Source: Syntrophobacteraceae bacterium (GTDB lineage: Bacteria; Desulfobacterota; Syntrophobacteria; Syntrophobacterales; Syntrophobacteraceae). From it: DNA of 61,689 bases. The notes beneath the pieces are model-generated. The model worked only from the letters and a program-made list of their open reading frames with translations. It searched no databases and was not told the DNA's origin. The position numbers and the translations under genes were made by a program. Location of the stretch: contig JALOPI010000018.1 of assembly GCA_025453975.1 (NCBI GenBank), positions 1 to 61,689 of the forward strand, given 5' to 3'. Below, in pieces: positions 52,701 through 61,686 of the stretch; position 1 is the first letter of the stretch, and the number at the start of each line of letters is the position of its first letter.

Positions 52701-54257
52701 ATGACCACCGTCATGCAAAGGTTTCCCATGAAGGGTAAGGCAAAAGTGCCAAACGGTAAGCCACGGCCTCGGGGGCACGATCCGGCCGCCGCGGCCGTTC
52801 CTTCCCCAAGACTGGCGGGGAGCTGTGGTCCGGATGGCATGGCTTCCATCCTCGGGGATGCCGGGGCTCGATTGTCCCCGGCGCAGATCCGGCTCTTGTG
52901 GCGCTATCACGAGATCCTCCGGGAGAGCAATGCCGATCTCAATCTGACGCGAATCCACAGCTTCACCGCCATGGTCCGAAAGCTCTATCTGGACTCGATC
53001 CTGCCGGCTACGCTCATGACTCTGCCCTCTCCACTGCTGGATGTCGGCACCGGGGCCGGCATGCCGGGCATTCCCCTCAAGATCGCCTTCCCTCATCTGG
53101 AGATCTGGCTCGCCGAGAGCCGCGGAAAGCGGGTGGACTTCCTGGAGCGAGCCGTGGCCGAGCTGGGACTCTCGGGGATCAGGGTCGTGGGACGAGGGAT
53201 TTCCGGGTCGTTCCAGGAGCCCGTGGCCGGCGTGATCACCCGTGCCGTGGAAGGGTTGTCTCCCACCCTCGAGCGGGTACGGGGGTGTCTCTCCCGCGGG
53301 GGGCTCGCCGTATTCATGAAAGGCCCGCGAGGGGCCGGGGAAATTGAGGATGCCGTCAGGCGATGGGGCCATGAGTATCGTCTGGTGCGGGATCTGCCCT
53401 ATGTCATCCCCAACACGCCGTTCGACCGTCGGCTCATCGTTTTCGAGCGGATCTGTGAATCCACTGCCGAGGGAAAGGCCAGGGCCATGCGGGCTTACCG
53501 GGTGAGGAAGATCGAAAGCGAGGGGAACGAGGGCTTCAAGGTGCTGAGGAAGCTCCTCCAGAGCCGTGGGATCCGCAAGGCAGGCCAGGCCATCCTTTCG
53601 GGGCGAAAGCCCGTGGAGGAAGCCCTGAGGGATTTTCCACATCGCTGCCTCGGCTGGATCACCCCAGGTGAAAACCCTCCTCCCCCCGAGGTGAGGAGCC
53701 CCCGGCTCACCTGGTATCAGCTCGAGCCCCCCCTTTTCCACGAGCTGGATGTCTTTGGCACCAGCTCACCCCTCCTCCTCATCGAGGCGCCGCCCCTCCC
53801 TGTCTGGGATGGGTCGGGGGAGCTTCCCCGGGGGTGCAGCCTGCTCGTGCCCTTCCAGGATCCCGAGAATGTCGGCGTCGTGATCAGATCCGCCGTGGCA
53901 TTCGGAGTGTCCCGGGTGATCCTTCTGGCCGAGAGCGCCCATCCCTTCCATCCCAAGGCCCTGCGAGCCTCGGGGGGCGCGGTGCTCCGAGCGAGCCTCC
54001 TCGAGGGTCCCTCCATTCACGACCTCCCCCGTGACCTCCCGCTCGTCACCCTTTCGGCCGAGGGCCGGGACATCGACTCGTTTGTTTTTCCCGAGCGCTT
54101 CGCCCTGCTCCCCGGCCTCGAGGGATCCGGCCTGCCGCAAGGCTTGCGCGTGAGCCCCTTGGCCATCCCCATCCAGAAGGGAGTCGAATCCCTCAATGCC
54201 GCCACCGCCACGGCCATCGCTTTGTATCTGTGGTCCCGTAGGGGTGGCTTAGGATAG
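52701..54257 (+). CDS. Fusion of RsmG and a SpoU/TrmH RNA methyltransferase
   Basis: About 518 residues. Residues about 50-250 are RsmG-like (16S rRNA m7G527 methyltransferase): LNLTRIHSF, SAM motif LLDVGTGAGMPGIPLKIA, and ITRAVEGL. Residues about 265-515 are SpoU-like: an N-terminal part, then motif 1 NVGVVIRSAVAFGVSRVILL, and motif 3 IPIQKGVESLNAATATAIAL with the trefoil knot. The N-terminal 35 residues are low complexity. No stop or frameshift interrupts the join, so this is one polypeptide that could methylate two RNA sites. The start may be 52701, 52728 or 52839. Confidence 0.88.
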   Translation: MTTVMQRFPMKGKAKVPNGKPRPRGHDPAAAAVPSPRLAGSCGPDGMASILGDAGARLSPAQIRLLWRYHEILRESNADLNLTRIHSFTAMVRKLYLDSILPATLMTLPSPLLDVGTGAGMPGIPLKIAFPHLEIWLAESRGKRVDFLERAVAELGLSGIRVVGRGISGSFQEPVAGVITRAVEGLSPTLERVRGCLSRGGLAVFMKGPRGAGEIEDAVRRWGHEYRLVRDLPYVIPNTPFDRRLIVFERICESTAEGKARAMRAYRVRKIESEGNEGFKVLRKLLQSRGIRKAGQAILSGRKPVEEALRDFPHRCLGWITPGENPPPPEVRSPRLTWYQLEPPLFHELDVFGTSSPLLLIEAPPLPVWDGSGELPRGCSLLVPFQDPENVGVVIRSAVAFGVSRVILLAESAHPFHPKALRASGGAVLRASLLEGPSIHDLPRDLPLVTLSAEGRDIDSFVFPERFALLPGLEGSGLPQGLRVSPLAIPIQKGVESLNAATATAIALYLWSRRGGLG

Positions 54258-54261
54258 CCTT

Positions 54262-54918
54262 CTACGACCGGACGGGGATGATATCCAGGACAACTCGGCG
54301 ATTGAGCTGCCGTCCGGACTCGGTGGCGTTGGAGGCGATGGGACGGCTTTCACCGAATCCCCGCGCGGAGACCCGTCTCGGATTGACGCCCGCATCGGCC
54401 AGGGCATCGGCAACGGCTCTCGCCCGGGCCTCAGACAGGGTGTAGTTGCTCTGTTCCGAGCCGGTGCTGTCCGTGTGGCCGCTGATGTCCACGCGGGTTT
54501 CGGGATATCGGTTCAAGATGCCGGCAACCCGGTCGATTTCGTCATAGGCCCCGGGCTTCAGGCGGTAGGAGCCCACGTCGAAAAGCACATCCGTCCGGAA
54601 CGTGATGGCCAGGTTGTCCCCCTGGCGCTGCATGCTCGCTCCCTGCATGCGGGCCATCTCCATCTGGAATTCCCGCTCCTGCTGGTCCATATAATTGCCG
54701 ATCATGCCTCCCGCCAGGCCGCCCACGGCGGCTCCAGCCAAAGCTCCCGCCACGGTCGCCCCCGTGCTCCGACCGATGGCCTGTCCCAGGGCCGCCCCCG
54801 TGGCCGCGCCCACTCCCACTCCGATGAGCGCTCCCTGATCCCTCCTCGTGGCCGGAGCGGCACAGGCTGACATCAGAAAAGCGGTAACAGCACACAAAGC
54901 GATCCAGTTCTTCTTCAT
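54262..54918 (-). CDS. OmpA-family lipoprotein (YiaD-like)
   Basis: A 218-residue outer-membrane lipoprotein. The signal peptide ends in the lipobox MSAC (Cys19 lipidated). A glycine-zipper region (ATGAALGQAIG, AGALAGAAVGGLAGG) follows, then the OmpA domain with DVLFDVGSYRLKPGAYDEID, ISGHTDSTGSEQSNYTLSEARA and ESGRQLNRRV that binds peptidoglycan. It converges with the RsmG-SpoU gene, four bases apart. Confidence 0.92.
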   Translation of the reverse strand: MKKNWIALCAVTAFLMSACAAPATRRDQGALIGVGVGAATGAALGQAIGRSTGATVAGALAGAAVGGLAGGMIGNYMDQQEREFQMEMARMQGASMQRQGDNLAITFRTDVLFDVGSYRLKPGAYDEIDRVAGILNRYPETRVDISGHTDSTGSEQSNYTLSEARARAVADALADAGVNPRRVSARGFGESRPIASNATESGRQLNRRVVLDIIPVRS

Positions 54919-55305
54919 CTTGATTCTCCCTGTTTTGGCGGCGCCTCGCCGCTGTCAGATCGAGATTCCCATGAGGAGGTCCTTCCCATGCCCCGATGCC
55001 GGTTGGAACGGTCGTGGTCCGAGGGCCCGTTAAAACCTGTGCCCCTCGCCGGCGCATCCCGCGCCCATCTTTCGGCTCCGTCATGCCCTCGCGAGTGCGG
55101 CCATTCCTGCCGCGCCTGCTGAAAACCTAAGGGATTCCTGGAAAACATGCAAGAACGTAAGACCGGTTGGCGGCGTGGCACGGAGTGCGGGCGCACTCCG
55201 AATGCCCGTCGATGATCCGGGCGGGGTCGGTTGACTCCCCCGAAGAGTTGACGTATGTAATTATTTAAATCTGATAATCTGATGTGGATGCTGTCGGAGG
55301 ACACC
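54919..55305. other. Divergent intergenic region before the AAA ATPase
   Basis: No gene in 387 bases. The final 70 bases are AT-rich and contain two TTGAC boxes (near 55231 and 55249) that could serve as a -35 for the ATPase gene, but no -10 box is clear enough to fix the promoter. Confidence 0.4.
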
Positions 55306-56517
55306 ATGCGCAGCCCATTCATCACCCAGCGCGTCATCAGCTATGGCGAGCCGTTCTGCGACCGGGAAGAGGAGATCGGGAAGATCCTGGAGTCGGCGTC
55401 CCGGGGCGAAGCCGTATGCCTCCTGAGTCTCCGCCGCTATGGGAAGTCCTCCCTCATGAATCAGGTGCTCGGAAAGCTCCGCAGGCAGAATTGGGTGACC
55501 CTGCAGCTCGATCTCATGAATATCTTCAGCCTCGATGCCTTCGTGGAGCGCCTCGAGGCGGAATACGCATCGGCGCTGAGCTATACAGAAAGAGTATGGA
55601 CCCGGGCTCGCGAGGCCGCCACGGGCATGCGGCCGCGCATGGAGGTGGACCCGCTTTCGGGAAAGCCCTCGGTCACCATCGATCTTCTGGGCCCGCAAAG
55701 CAGCGCTGAGTCCAGGCTCCTGAACGTCCTCCGGGCGGTCATCGCCCTGCCGGAAAAGACGGGGGCGCCCGTCTGCCTGGCCATGGATGAATTCCAGCAG
55801 ATCGCGAGCTTTGGTCCGGGAAGTCAGATCGAAGGTGTGATCCGGTCGGTCTTCCAGTATCGTCCGGATACGTTCTTTCCCTTTTTCCTGGGATCCAGGC
55901 GTCATGCCCTGAGGCTCATGTTCGAGAATGAGAGCGCCCCCTTCTACAGGAGCGCGAGGGTGCTCAGTCTCGGACCTCTGCCGGCGGCGGCCTTCGAGAT
56001 CTTCATGGTGGACCAGTTCAAGAAGACTCTGGATCTCGATATCCCCGACCGTATTGCCGCGGCCACCCACCGGCTCTTTGGAGGTCACCCGCACGCCATG
56101 AACCGAACGGCATCCTATCTCTGGACGTCCCTCTGCGGTAATCGCGACCTTTCGTCGGTGGTGGAGCTCTGGAAGAACCGTGTGATCGAGATCATCCAGG
56201 AGGAGAGCGGCTACTACGAGGTCGTGAGCCAGAACATCGCCCGTTACGCCATGAACGTTCTGCACAGGATCGCCGTGGCCGGCATCGTCCACGAGCCTTA
56301 TTCGGCGGCCTTTGCCAAGTCCTGCGGCTTGACCCCGGGGCAAATCCAAAATGCGCTTCGGATCCTGCGGAAGGAAGAAAAAGTCGCCGAGGATGAACAG
56401 GGAATCTCCCTTCTGGATCCCATCGAGGCCATCTGCCTTCGCATGATCGGAGCTTCGGACGAGGCGGGGCGGGAGGCCCTGGGGCGGCTGCTGGAAGAGA
56501 TCGCCGTGATGGTCTGA
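55306..56517 (+). CDS. AAA ATPase of the archaeal ATPase_2 type
   Basis: A 403-residue STAND-like P-loop ATPase. Walker A is LSLRRYGKSSLM, Walker B is CLAMDEFQQI, and a sensor region (FFLGSRRHALRLMFEN) follows. The C-terminal third is a winged-helix-like domain (SCGLTPGQIQNALRILRKEEKV). ATG 55306 has GGAGG six bases upstream. Members of this group are often adaptors or parts of regulatory and defence systems, but no effector gene lies nearby. Confidence 0.82.
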   Translation: MRSPFITQRVISYGEPFCDREEEIGKILESASRGEAVCLLSLRRYGKSSLMNQVLGKLRRQNWVTLQLDLMNIFSLDAFVERLEAEYASALSYTERVWTRAREAATGMRPRMEVDPLSGKPSVTIDLLGPQSSAESRLLNVLRAVIALPEKTGAPVCLAMDEFQQIASFGPGSQIEGVIRSVFQYRPDTFFPFFLGSRRHALRLMFENESAPFYRSARVLSLGPLPAAAFEIFMVDQFKKTLDLDIPDRIAAATHRLFGGHPHAMNRTASYLWTSLCGNRDLSSVVELWKNRVIEIIQEESGYYEVVSQNIARYAMNVLHRIAVAGIVHEPYSAAFAKSCGLTPGQIQNALRILRKEEKVAEDEQGISLLDPIEAICLRMIGASDEAGREALGRLLEEIAVMV

Positions 56518-56727
56518 TGTTTCAGCGGGCTGAACGGCCTGGCCCGCCCGGGCGTGGCGAAAGGATGCACGAGGATGGGAGCGTCCTTGCCGCCTTCACG
56601 AGCCGGGGGTGTGGAAACCTCTCCATCCCCTCGGCCTTTTATGCTCTGAACGATGGGCGTGAAGCATGCCACAAGGCTATGAGCAGCGAGGATTAGAGAC
56701 GGGCCCGTGCTCGCCGGGCCGAGGACC

Positions 56728-58092
56728 ATGGGTATGATGAAGCGGATCCTCCTCGTCGAAGATGATGAAGCCCTTCGGGTGACTCAGACCATGTACCTGA
56801 AGCAGGAGGGGCTCGATGTGGTGCCGGCGGTGGATCGAACCGCCGCGCGCACCAGGCTCAACCGGGAGCTGTTCGATGTCGTGGCCACCGACCTCAGGCT
56901 CGGCAAGCAGAGCGGTCTCGATGTGGTGCGTGATGTCCGCGAGCTTCAGCCCCTCGCCGAGATCATTGTCATCACGGGCTACAGCTCGGTGGAGAGCGCG
57001 GTGGAAGCCATGAAGGAGGGGGCTTACGACTACCTGATCAAACCGGTGGATCCGGAGGTGCTGTTGCGCATCATCCGGAAAGCCCTGGAGCATCAGGAGC
57101 TCAAGCGCAAGGTCACCACCCTGAGGGAGCGTCTCACCCGGGAGACTGGCCTCGACCAGATCGTGGCCGCCAGCCCGGTGATGAGGGAGGTGCTGGATAC
57201 CATTGCGGCCGTGGCCGCCACCGACGCCACGGTGCTTATCGAGGGTGAAAGCGGCACCGGCAAGGAGCTCATGGCCCGCCTCATCCATCAGCGCAGTGCC
57301 CGGGCCGAGGGGCCGTTCCTCGTGATCAACTGCGGAGCTATGCCCGAGAACCTCCTGGAGAGCGAGCTCTTCGGCCACCTTCGCGGAGCCTTCACGGGGG
57401 CTCACAAGGATCACAAGGGGCTCTTCGAAGCCGCCGACGGGGGGACTCTCCTCCTGGACGAGATCTCCGAAGTCTCGCCCGGATTCCAGGTCAAGCTGCT
57501 GCGCGCCCTCCAGGAGCACGCCATCCGGCGGGTCGGGGACACGCGCGAGATGCCCGTTGATGTTCGGGTCATCGCGGCGACCAACCAGGATCTCAAACAG
57601 CTCGTCCGGGAAGGTCGGTTTCGGCAGGATCTTTTTTTCCGGATCAAGGTGATCCCCATTCACATCGCACCGCTTCGCCAGCGGCGCGAGGACATCCTGC
57701 CGCTGGCTGAAAGCTTCCTGAAGCGACTTGCGGACCGCATGGGGCGGCGCGTGCCACGGCTGACCGACTCGGCCCGCCGGAAGCTTCTCGAGCACGACTG
57801 GCCCGGCAACGTTCGTGAGCTGGAGAACACGCTGGAGCGGGCGCTCATCTTCCGTCGCGGGGACCTCATCCACGAGCGGGATCTCTGGGTGGAAACGTGC
57901 ATTGCAACCCCTCGGCATTCCGACGAGACGGGCGACGCATGGATGATGCCCCTGGAAGAAGTCGAGCGGCGGCACATCCAGGAGGTGCTGGATCGCTGCG
58001 GAGGCAACAAGGCGCGGGCGGCGGAGATCCTTCGGATCGGTTACAATACCTTGTGGCGCAAGCTCAAGAGGTACGGCGACAGCCCCTCGTGA
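56728..58092 (+). CDS. Sigma-54-dependent response regulator near cooS
   Basis: A 454-residue NtrC-type activator with receiver (Asp55 in VVATDLRLG), AAA domain (Walker A GESGTGKE, GAFTGA loop, Walker B GGTLLLDEIS) and Fis-type helix-turn-helix NKARAAEILRIGYNTLWRKL. ATG 56728 has GAGGACC upstream. It precedes its kinase gene, and a strong sigma-54 promoter drives the next gene, cooS, which is therefore its likely target. It is clearly related to the activator at 11362-12708. Confidence 0.92.
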   Translation: MGMMKRILLVEDDEALRVTQTMYLKQEGLDVVPAVDRTAARTRLNRELFDVVATDLRLGKQSGLDVVRDVRELQPLAEIIVITGYSSVESAVEAMKEGAYDYLIKPVDPEVLLRIIRKALEHQELKRKVTTLRERLTRETGLDQIVAASPVMREVLDTIAAVAATDATVLIEGESGTGKELMARLIHQRSARAEGPFLVINCGAMPENLLESELFGHLRGAFTGAHKDHKGLFEAADGGTLLLDEISEVSPGFQVKLLRALQEHAIRRVGDTREMPVDVRVIAATNQDLKQLVREGRFRQDLFFRIKVIPIHIAPLRQRREDILPLAESFLKRLADRMGRRVPRLTDSARRKLLEHDWPGNVRELENTLERALIFRRGDLIHERDLWVETCIATPRHSDETGDAWMMPLEEVERRHIQEVLDRCGGNKARAAEILRIGYNTLWRKLKRYGDSPS

Positions 58093-58181
58093 GCCGATTC
58101 CCCGGGCTGCGCGTAGGTCGAGGGGGATCGATTCGCGGGCCGAGCCGAGGCAGTATTCATGGTAAGACTCATGATGATCGT

Positions 58182-59345
58182 ATGGATGGGAGAATGAAGC
58201 GCGGGCCCCGAAAGCGCAGGGATGTCGAGTGGGAGCGGGACCGCCTCCGGGCCATTCTCGACAGCATGGAGGATGGCATCTACATTGTCGGGCGCGACTA
58301 CCGCATCGACTTCATGAACCTGGCCCTTCGCAGCGAAGTGGGAGACGGCGAAGGCCAGCTCTGCCACGAGCTCTTCGGCCACGATTCCGAAAACTGCGAC
58401 CACTGCCTGCACGGCATGGGATCCTTCGGTCCCCAGATCCTCCGGGAGTGGACCTTCGCGGCCACGGGCAAGACCTACGAAATGGCGGTGGCCCCCATCC
58501 ACGAGCCCGAGGGACACATCTCCAGGCTCCACATCCTGAGGGATATCACGGAACGGAAGCGCCTGGAGGCCAGGCTCCAGGAGTATTCCTTTCACCTGGA
58601 GGCCAGGCTCCGGGAGCAGGCCGAGACTCTTCTGCACCGAGAGCGTCTCGCCCTGCTGGGAGAGATTTCCGCCGGTCTGGCCCATGAAATCCGGACGCCC
58701 CTCGGGGCCATCATCACCGGCATCAAGGTACTGGAGAAGGGCCATCCGCGCGAGGAGGAAAGGCGCCTCATCTTCGAGCTGCTCATGCGGGAAGCCACGC
58801 GGCTCAAGGTCAAGGTATCCGAGTTTCTGGCCTACGCCCGGCCCCGCACTCCCCAGCTGCGCCAGACCTCGGTGGCGAGGCTGTTCGACGAGGTGCTCCA
58901 TCTGGCCGCCGCCGACGAGGGCCTCGCGGGGAGGGTCCACCTGGAAAAAACCGTGGACTCCGGTGCTCCCGAGTGGCCCATGGACAAGGATCTGATGAAG
59001 GAGGCCCTTCACAACCTCTGCATCAATGCCCTTCAAGCCCTCCAGGGAGACGGCAGCCTCAGGCTGGAATCACGCTTTGTGGAGGGAAGCCTGGAGCTGC
59101 TCGTCAAGGACGACGGCCCGGGGATTCCCAGCCATGAGATCCAGAACATTTTCAAGCCCTTCCATACCCTGCGTCCCGAAGGCACCGGACTGGGGCTCTC
59201 CATCTGCCGCGAGATTGTGGAGAGCCATGGCGGTCGCGTTTCCGCCTCCAGCATCCCCGGCAACGGTGCTACTTTCAGGATCCTGCTCCCCCACACCGCC
59301 CCGTCGCCGATCTCCCAGCCAGAAGTGACAAGCGAGAGTCCTTGA
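58182..59345 (+). CDS. Soluble PAS histidine kinase near cooS, cysteine signature
   Basis: A 387-residue kinase without membrane helices: PAS (about 20-125), coiled linker, HisKA with His168 in GLAHEIRTPLG, and HATPase with NLCINALQAL, DDGPGIP and GTGLGLS. The PAS domain carries Cys61, Cys72 and Cys75 (C-X10-C-X2-C), the same spacing as in the kinase at 12713-13903, suggesting a redox or metal ligand. ATG 58182 or 58194 may be the start. It should act on the preceding response regulator. Confidence 0.88.
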   Translation: MDGRMKRGPRKRRDVEWERDRLRAILDSMEDGIYIVGRDYRIDFMNLALRSEVGDGEGQLCHELFGHDSENCDHCLHGMGSFGPQILREWTFAATGKTYEMAVAPIHEPEGHISRLHILRDITERKRLEARLQEYSFHLEARLREQAETLLHRERLALLGEISAGLAHEIRTPLGAIITGIKVLEKGHPREEERRLIFELLMREATRLKVKVSEFLAYARPRTPQLRQTSVARLFDEVLHLAAADEGLAGRVHLEKTVDSGAPEWPMDKDLMKEALHNLCINALQALQGDGSLRLESRFVEGSLELLVKDDGPGIPSHEIQNIFKPFHTLRPEGTGLGLSICREIVESHGGRVSASSIPGNGATFRILLPHTAPSPISQPEVTSESP

Positions 59346-59636
59346 AGAGCTGCCGGTTGAACCGGGCAGTCATTCGGGCTCTTCGGTGCCACGTGGGGGA
59401 GGCCATCACGCCGTTGAATGCGATGGCGCATTCTCGATTCACGATGCTCCATGAGTGAGGGAGAGGGTCTCTCCCGCAGGGTTTGACCGGCCGACCCGAT
59501 GGGAGGGACGCTGAACCATTCCACTACGGAGATATTCATTCCAAACTGGAATAGAGTCCTCGAATCCCGCTGGCTCTCCCCGTTTCATGTTCCTGTAAAC
59601 TACCAATATGATAGCAAGTTTCAGGATGGTGATGCA

Positions 59637-59652
59637 TGGCTCGGTACTTGCT
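59637..59652 (+). promoter_or_regulatory. Sigma-54 (-24/-12) promoter for cooS
   Basis: TGGCTCGGTACTTGCT matches TGGCAC-N5-TTGCW with correct spacing and only one deviation in the -24 box. The predicted start is near 59664, about 70 bases before ATG 59734. A sigma-54 activator and kinase are encoded immediately upstream. The remaining bases of 59346-59636 contain no gene and may hold activator sites. Confidence 0.85.
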
Positions 59653-59733
59653 CTTTGTTGTCCGCACGATATGAATCCGGGACCAGCGGCCATGCGCCGA
59701 GGGAAGCAACCATCAACTATGGGGAGACTGTCC

Positions 59734-61686
59734 ATGGCGGAAGAAAAAGGGAAGAAAGTCATCAACTACCGGGATGTGACGATTTGCGATTCGACGATGC
59801 AGATGCTGCAGAAGATGGCTGACGATGGCGTGGAGAACGCCTTCACGCGCGCGGCTGAGATGAAGGCCTGTCCCATTGGGGCGGATTCTGCTTGCTGCAA
59901 GCACTGTTTCATGGGTCCGTGCCGTTTGAACTCCAAGGATCCGTATTCCAAGGTGGGAGTGTGTGGTGCGACCATCGACACCATCGCCTCGAGGAACTTC
60001 GCCCGGATGGTGGCGGCGGGCGGTGCTGCGCACACGGACCACGGCATGGGGATCCTGGATGTTTTCCGTGGCGTGGTGAACGGCACCATCCATGATTTCC
60101 AGATCAAGGACGAGGACAAGCTTCGCAGCGTGGCGGAGAGCATCGGTATCGACACGGCCGGCCGCGAGACGATGGATATTGCCAAGGATCTCTACACGGA
60201 GCTTGAGAAGACCTACACCCAGGTGGAAGGAGAGATTCCTTTTGCCAAGCGTGTTCCGGAAAAGACGCTGGAGCTCTGGAGGAAGTACGACCTGGTTCCG
60301 CGGGGAGCCATGCGCGAGATCATGGAGATCATGCACCGGAGCCACATGGGCGTGGATCAGGACTATGAGAACATGGTCCGGCAGTGCTCCCGGACGGCCC
60401 TTTCGGACGGCTGGGGCGGCTCGATGGTGGCGACGGAGCTTTCGGACATCATGTTCGGGACGCCGAAGCCCCTGGTGGCCGGCGTGAACATGGGGAATCT
60501 CAAGGAAGAGACGGTGAACATCATCGTTCACGGCCACGAGCCCCTGCTTTTTGAATCGATGATCGACGCGGCCAACGATCCGGCGAATATCGAGAAGGCG
60601 AAGGCGGCTGGGGCGTCGGGGATCAACCTGCTGGGGATGTGCTGCTCGGGAGCCGAGGTACTGGCGCGTCACGGGGTTCCTCACGCGGGGAACTTCATGA
60701 GCACGGAAGCGGTGGTGGCGACGGGTGCCGTGGACGCCATGGCGGTTGACGTTCAGTGCATCATGCAGGCCCTGGGCGCGGTGTCCAAGTGCTACGGGAC
60801 GAAGTTTTTCACGACGAACCGGCGTGCCCACATCGATGGTGCGATCCACATCGAGTTCGATGATCACAAGGCCCGCGAGTGCACGGACCGGGTGGTGGAG
60901 ATGGCCATCGACCGGTTCAAGAACCGTCCTGGCAAGTGCACGATCCCGAGCCGCGTGGACATGGGGATTCACGGGTTTTCGCACGAGTACGTGAACTACA
61001 TGCTGGGGGGTAGCTTCCGGGGATCTTACGTTCCCCTGAACGACAACATCATCAATGGCCGCATCCGTGGAGTGGCTGGGGTGGTGGGCTGCACGAACCC
61101 GAGGGTGAAGCAGGACTGGGTACACGTGGAGCTGGTGAAGGAGCTCATCAAGAACAACGTGCTGGTGGTTCAGACGGGCTGTTCTCAGATCGCTCTGGCC
61201 AAGGCGGGACTCATGAAGCCCGATGCGGCGGTCCTGGCGGGAGACGGCCTCCAGGAAGTGTGCGAGACGGTGGGCATGCCGCCGGTTCTGAGCCTGGGGT
61301 CCTGCGTGGACAACAGCCGGATTCTGATCGCGTGCGCCGAGATGGTGAAAACGGGCGGCCTGGGCAACAGCATCGCGGATCTGCCGGTGGCTGGCTGCGC
61401 TCCGGAGTACATGAGCGAGAAGGCCATCTGCATCGGTCAGTATTTCGTGGCCTCGGGGGTGTTCACGGTGTTCGGCGTGACGTTCCCGTCGGTGGAGGGG
61501 ACCAAGTTCCATCAGCACCTGTTCCAGGGGCTGGAGGATCAGGGCTTCGGCAAATGGGGATTCGCGACGGATCCTTACGAGATCGCCCACCTCATGATCT
61601 CCCACATCGACAAGAAGCGCATGGCCCTTGGAATCATGGGCGAGCGTGAGCGCAAGCTCTTCAGCATGGAAGATCGCCGGGCTTAG
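59734..61686 (+). CDS. cooS: Ni-Fe carbon monoxide dehydrogenase, catalytic subunit
   Basis: A complete 650-residue CooS. It oxidises CO to CO2 (or the reverse) at the Ni-Fe-S C-cluster. D/B-cluster cysteines lie in the N terminus (ACPIGADSACCKHCFMGPC, then GVCGAT). C-cluster ligands are the histidine in IVHGHEPLL and cysteines in LGMCCSGAEV, DVQCIM, VVGCTNP, QTGCSQIALAKAG and LGSCVDNSR. It starts at ATG 59734 (MAEEKGKK) with GGGGAGA upstream. No acetyl-CoA synthase or CooC/CooF is visible before the window ends, so it could serve CO oxidation, or supply reductant, or belong to a larger Wood-Ljungdahl set elsewhere. Confidence 0.97.
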   Translation: MAEEKGKKVINYRDVTICDSTMQMLQKMADDGVENAFTRAAEMKACPIGADSACCKHCFMGPCRLNSKDPYSKVGVCGATIDTIASRNFARMVAAGGAAHTDHGMGILDVFRGVVNGTIHDFQIKDEDKLRSVAESIGIDTAGRETMDIAKDLYTELEKTYTQVEGEIPFAKRVPEKTLELWRKYDLVPRGAMREIMEIMHRSHMGVDQDYENMVRQCSRTALSDGWGGSMVATELSDIMFGTPKPLVAGVNMGNLKEETVNIIVHGHEPLLFESMIDAANDPANIEKAKAAGASGINLLGMCCSGAEVLARHGVPHAGNFMSTEAVVATGAVDAMAVDVQCIMQALGAVSKCYGTKFFTTNRRAHIDGAIHIEFDDHKARECTDRVVEMAIDRFKNRPGKCTIPSRVDMGIHGFSHEYVNYMLGGSFRGSYVPLNDNIINGRIRGVAGVVGCTNPRVKQDWVHVELVKELIKNNVLVVQTGCSQIALAKAGLMKPDAAVLAGDGLQEVCETVGMPPVLSLGSCVDNSRILIACAEMVKTGGLGNSIADLPVAGCAPEYMSEKAICIGQYFVASGVFTVFGVTFPSVEGTKFHQHLFQGLEDQGFGKWGFATDPYEIAHLMISHIDKKRMALGIMGERERKLFSMEDRRA

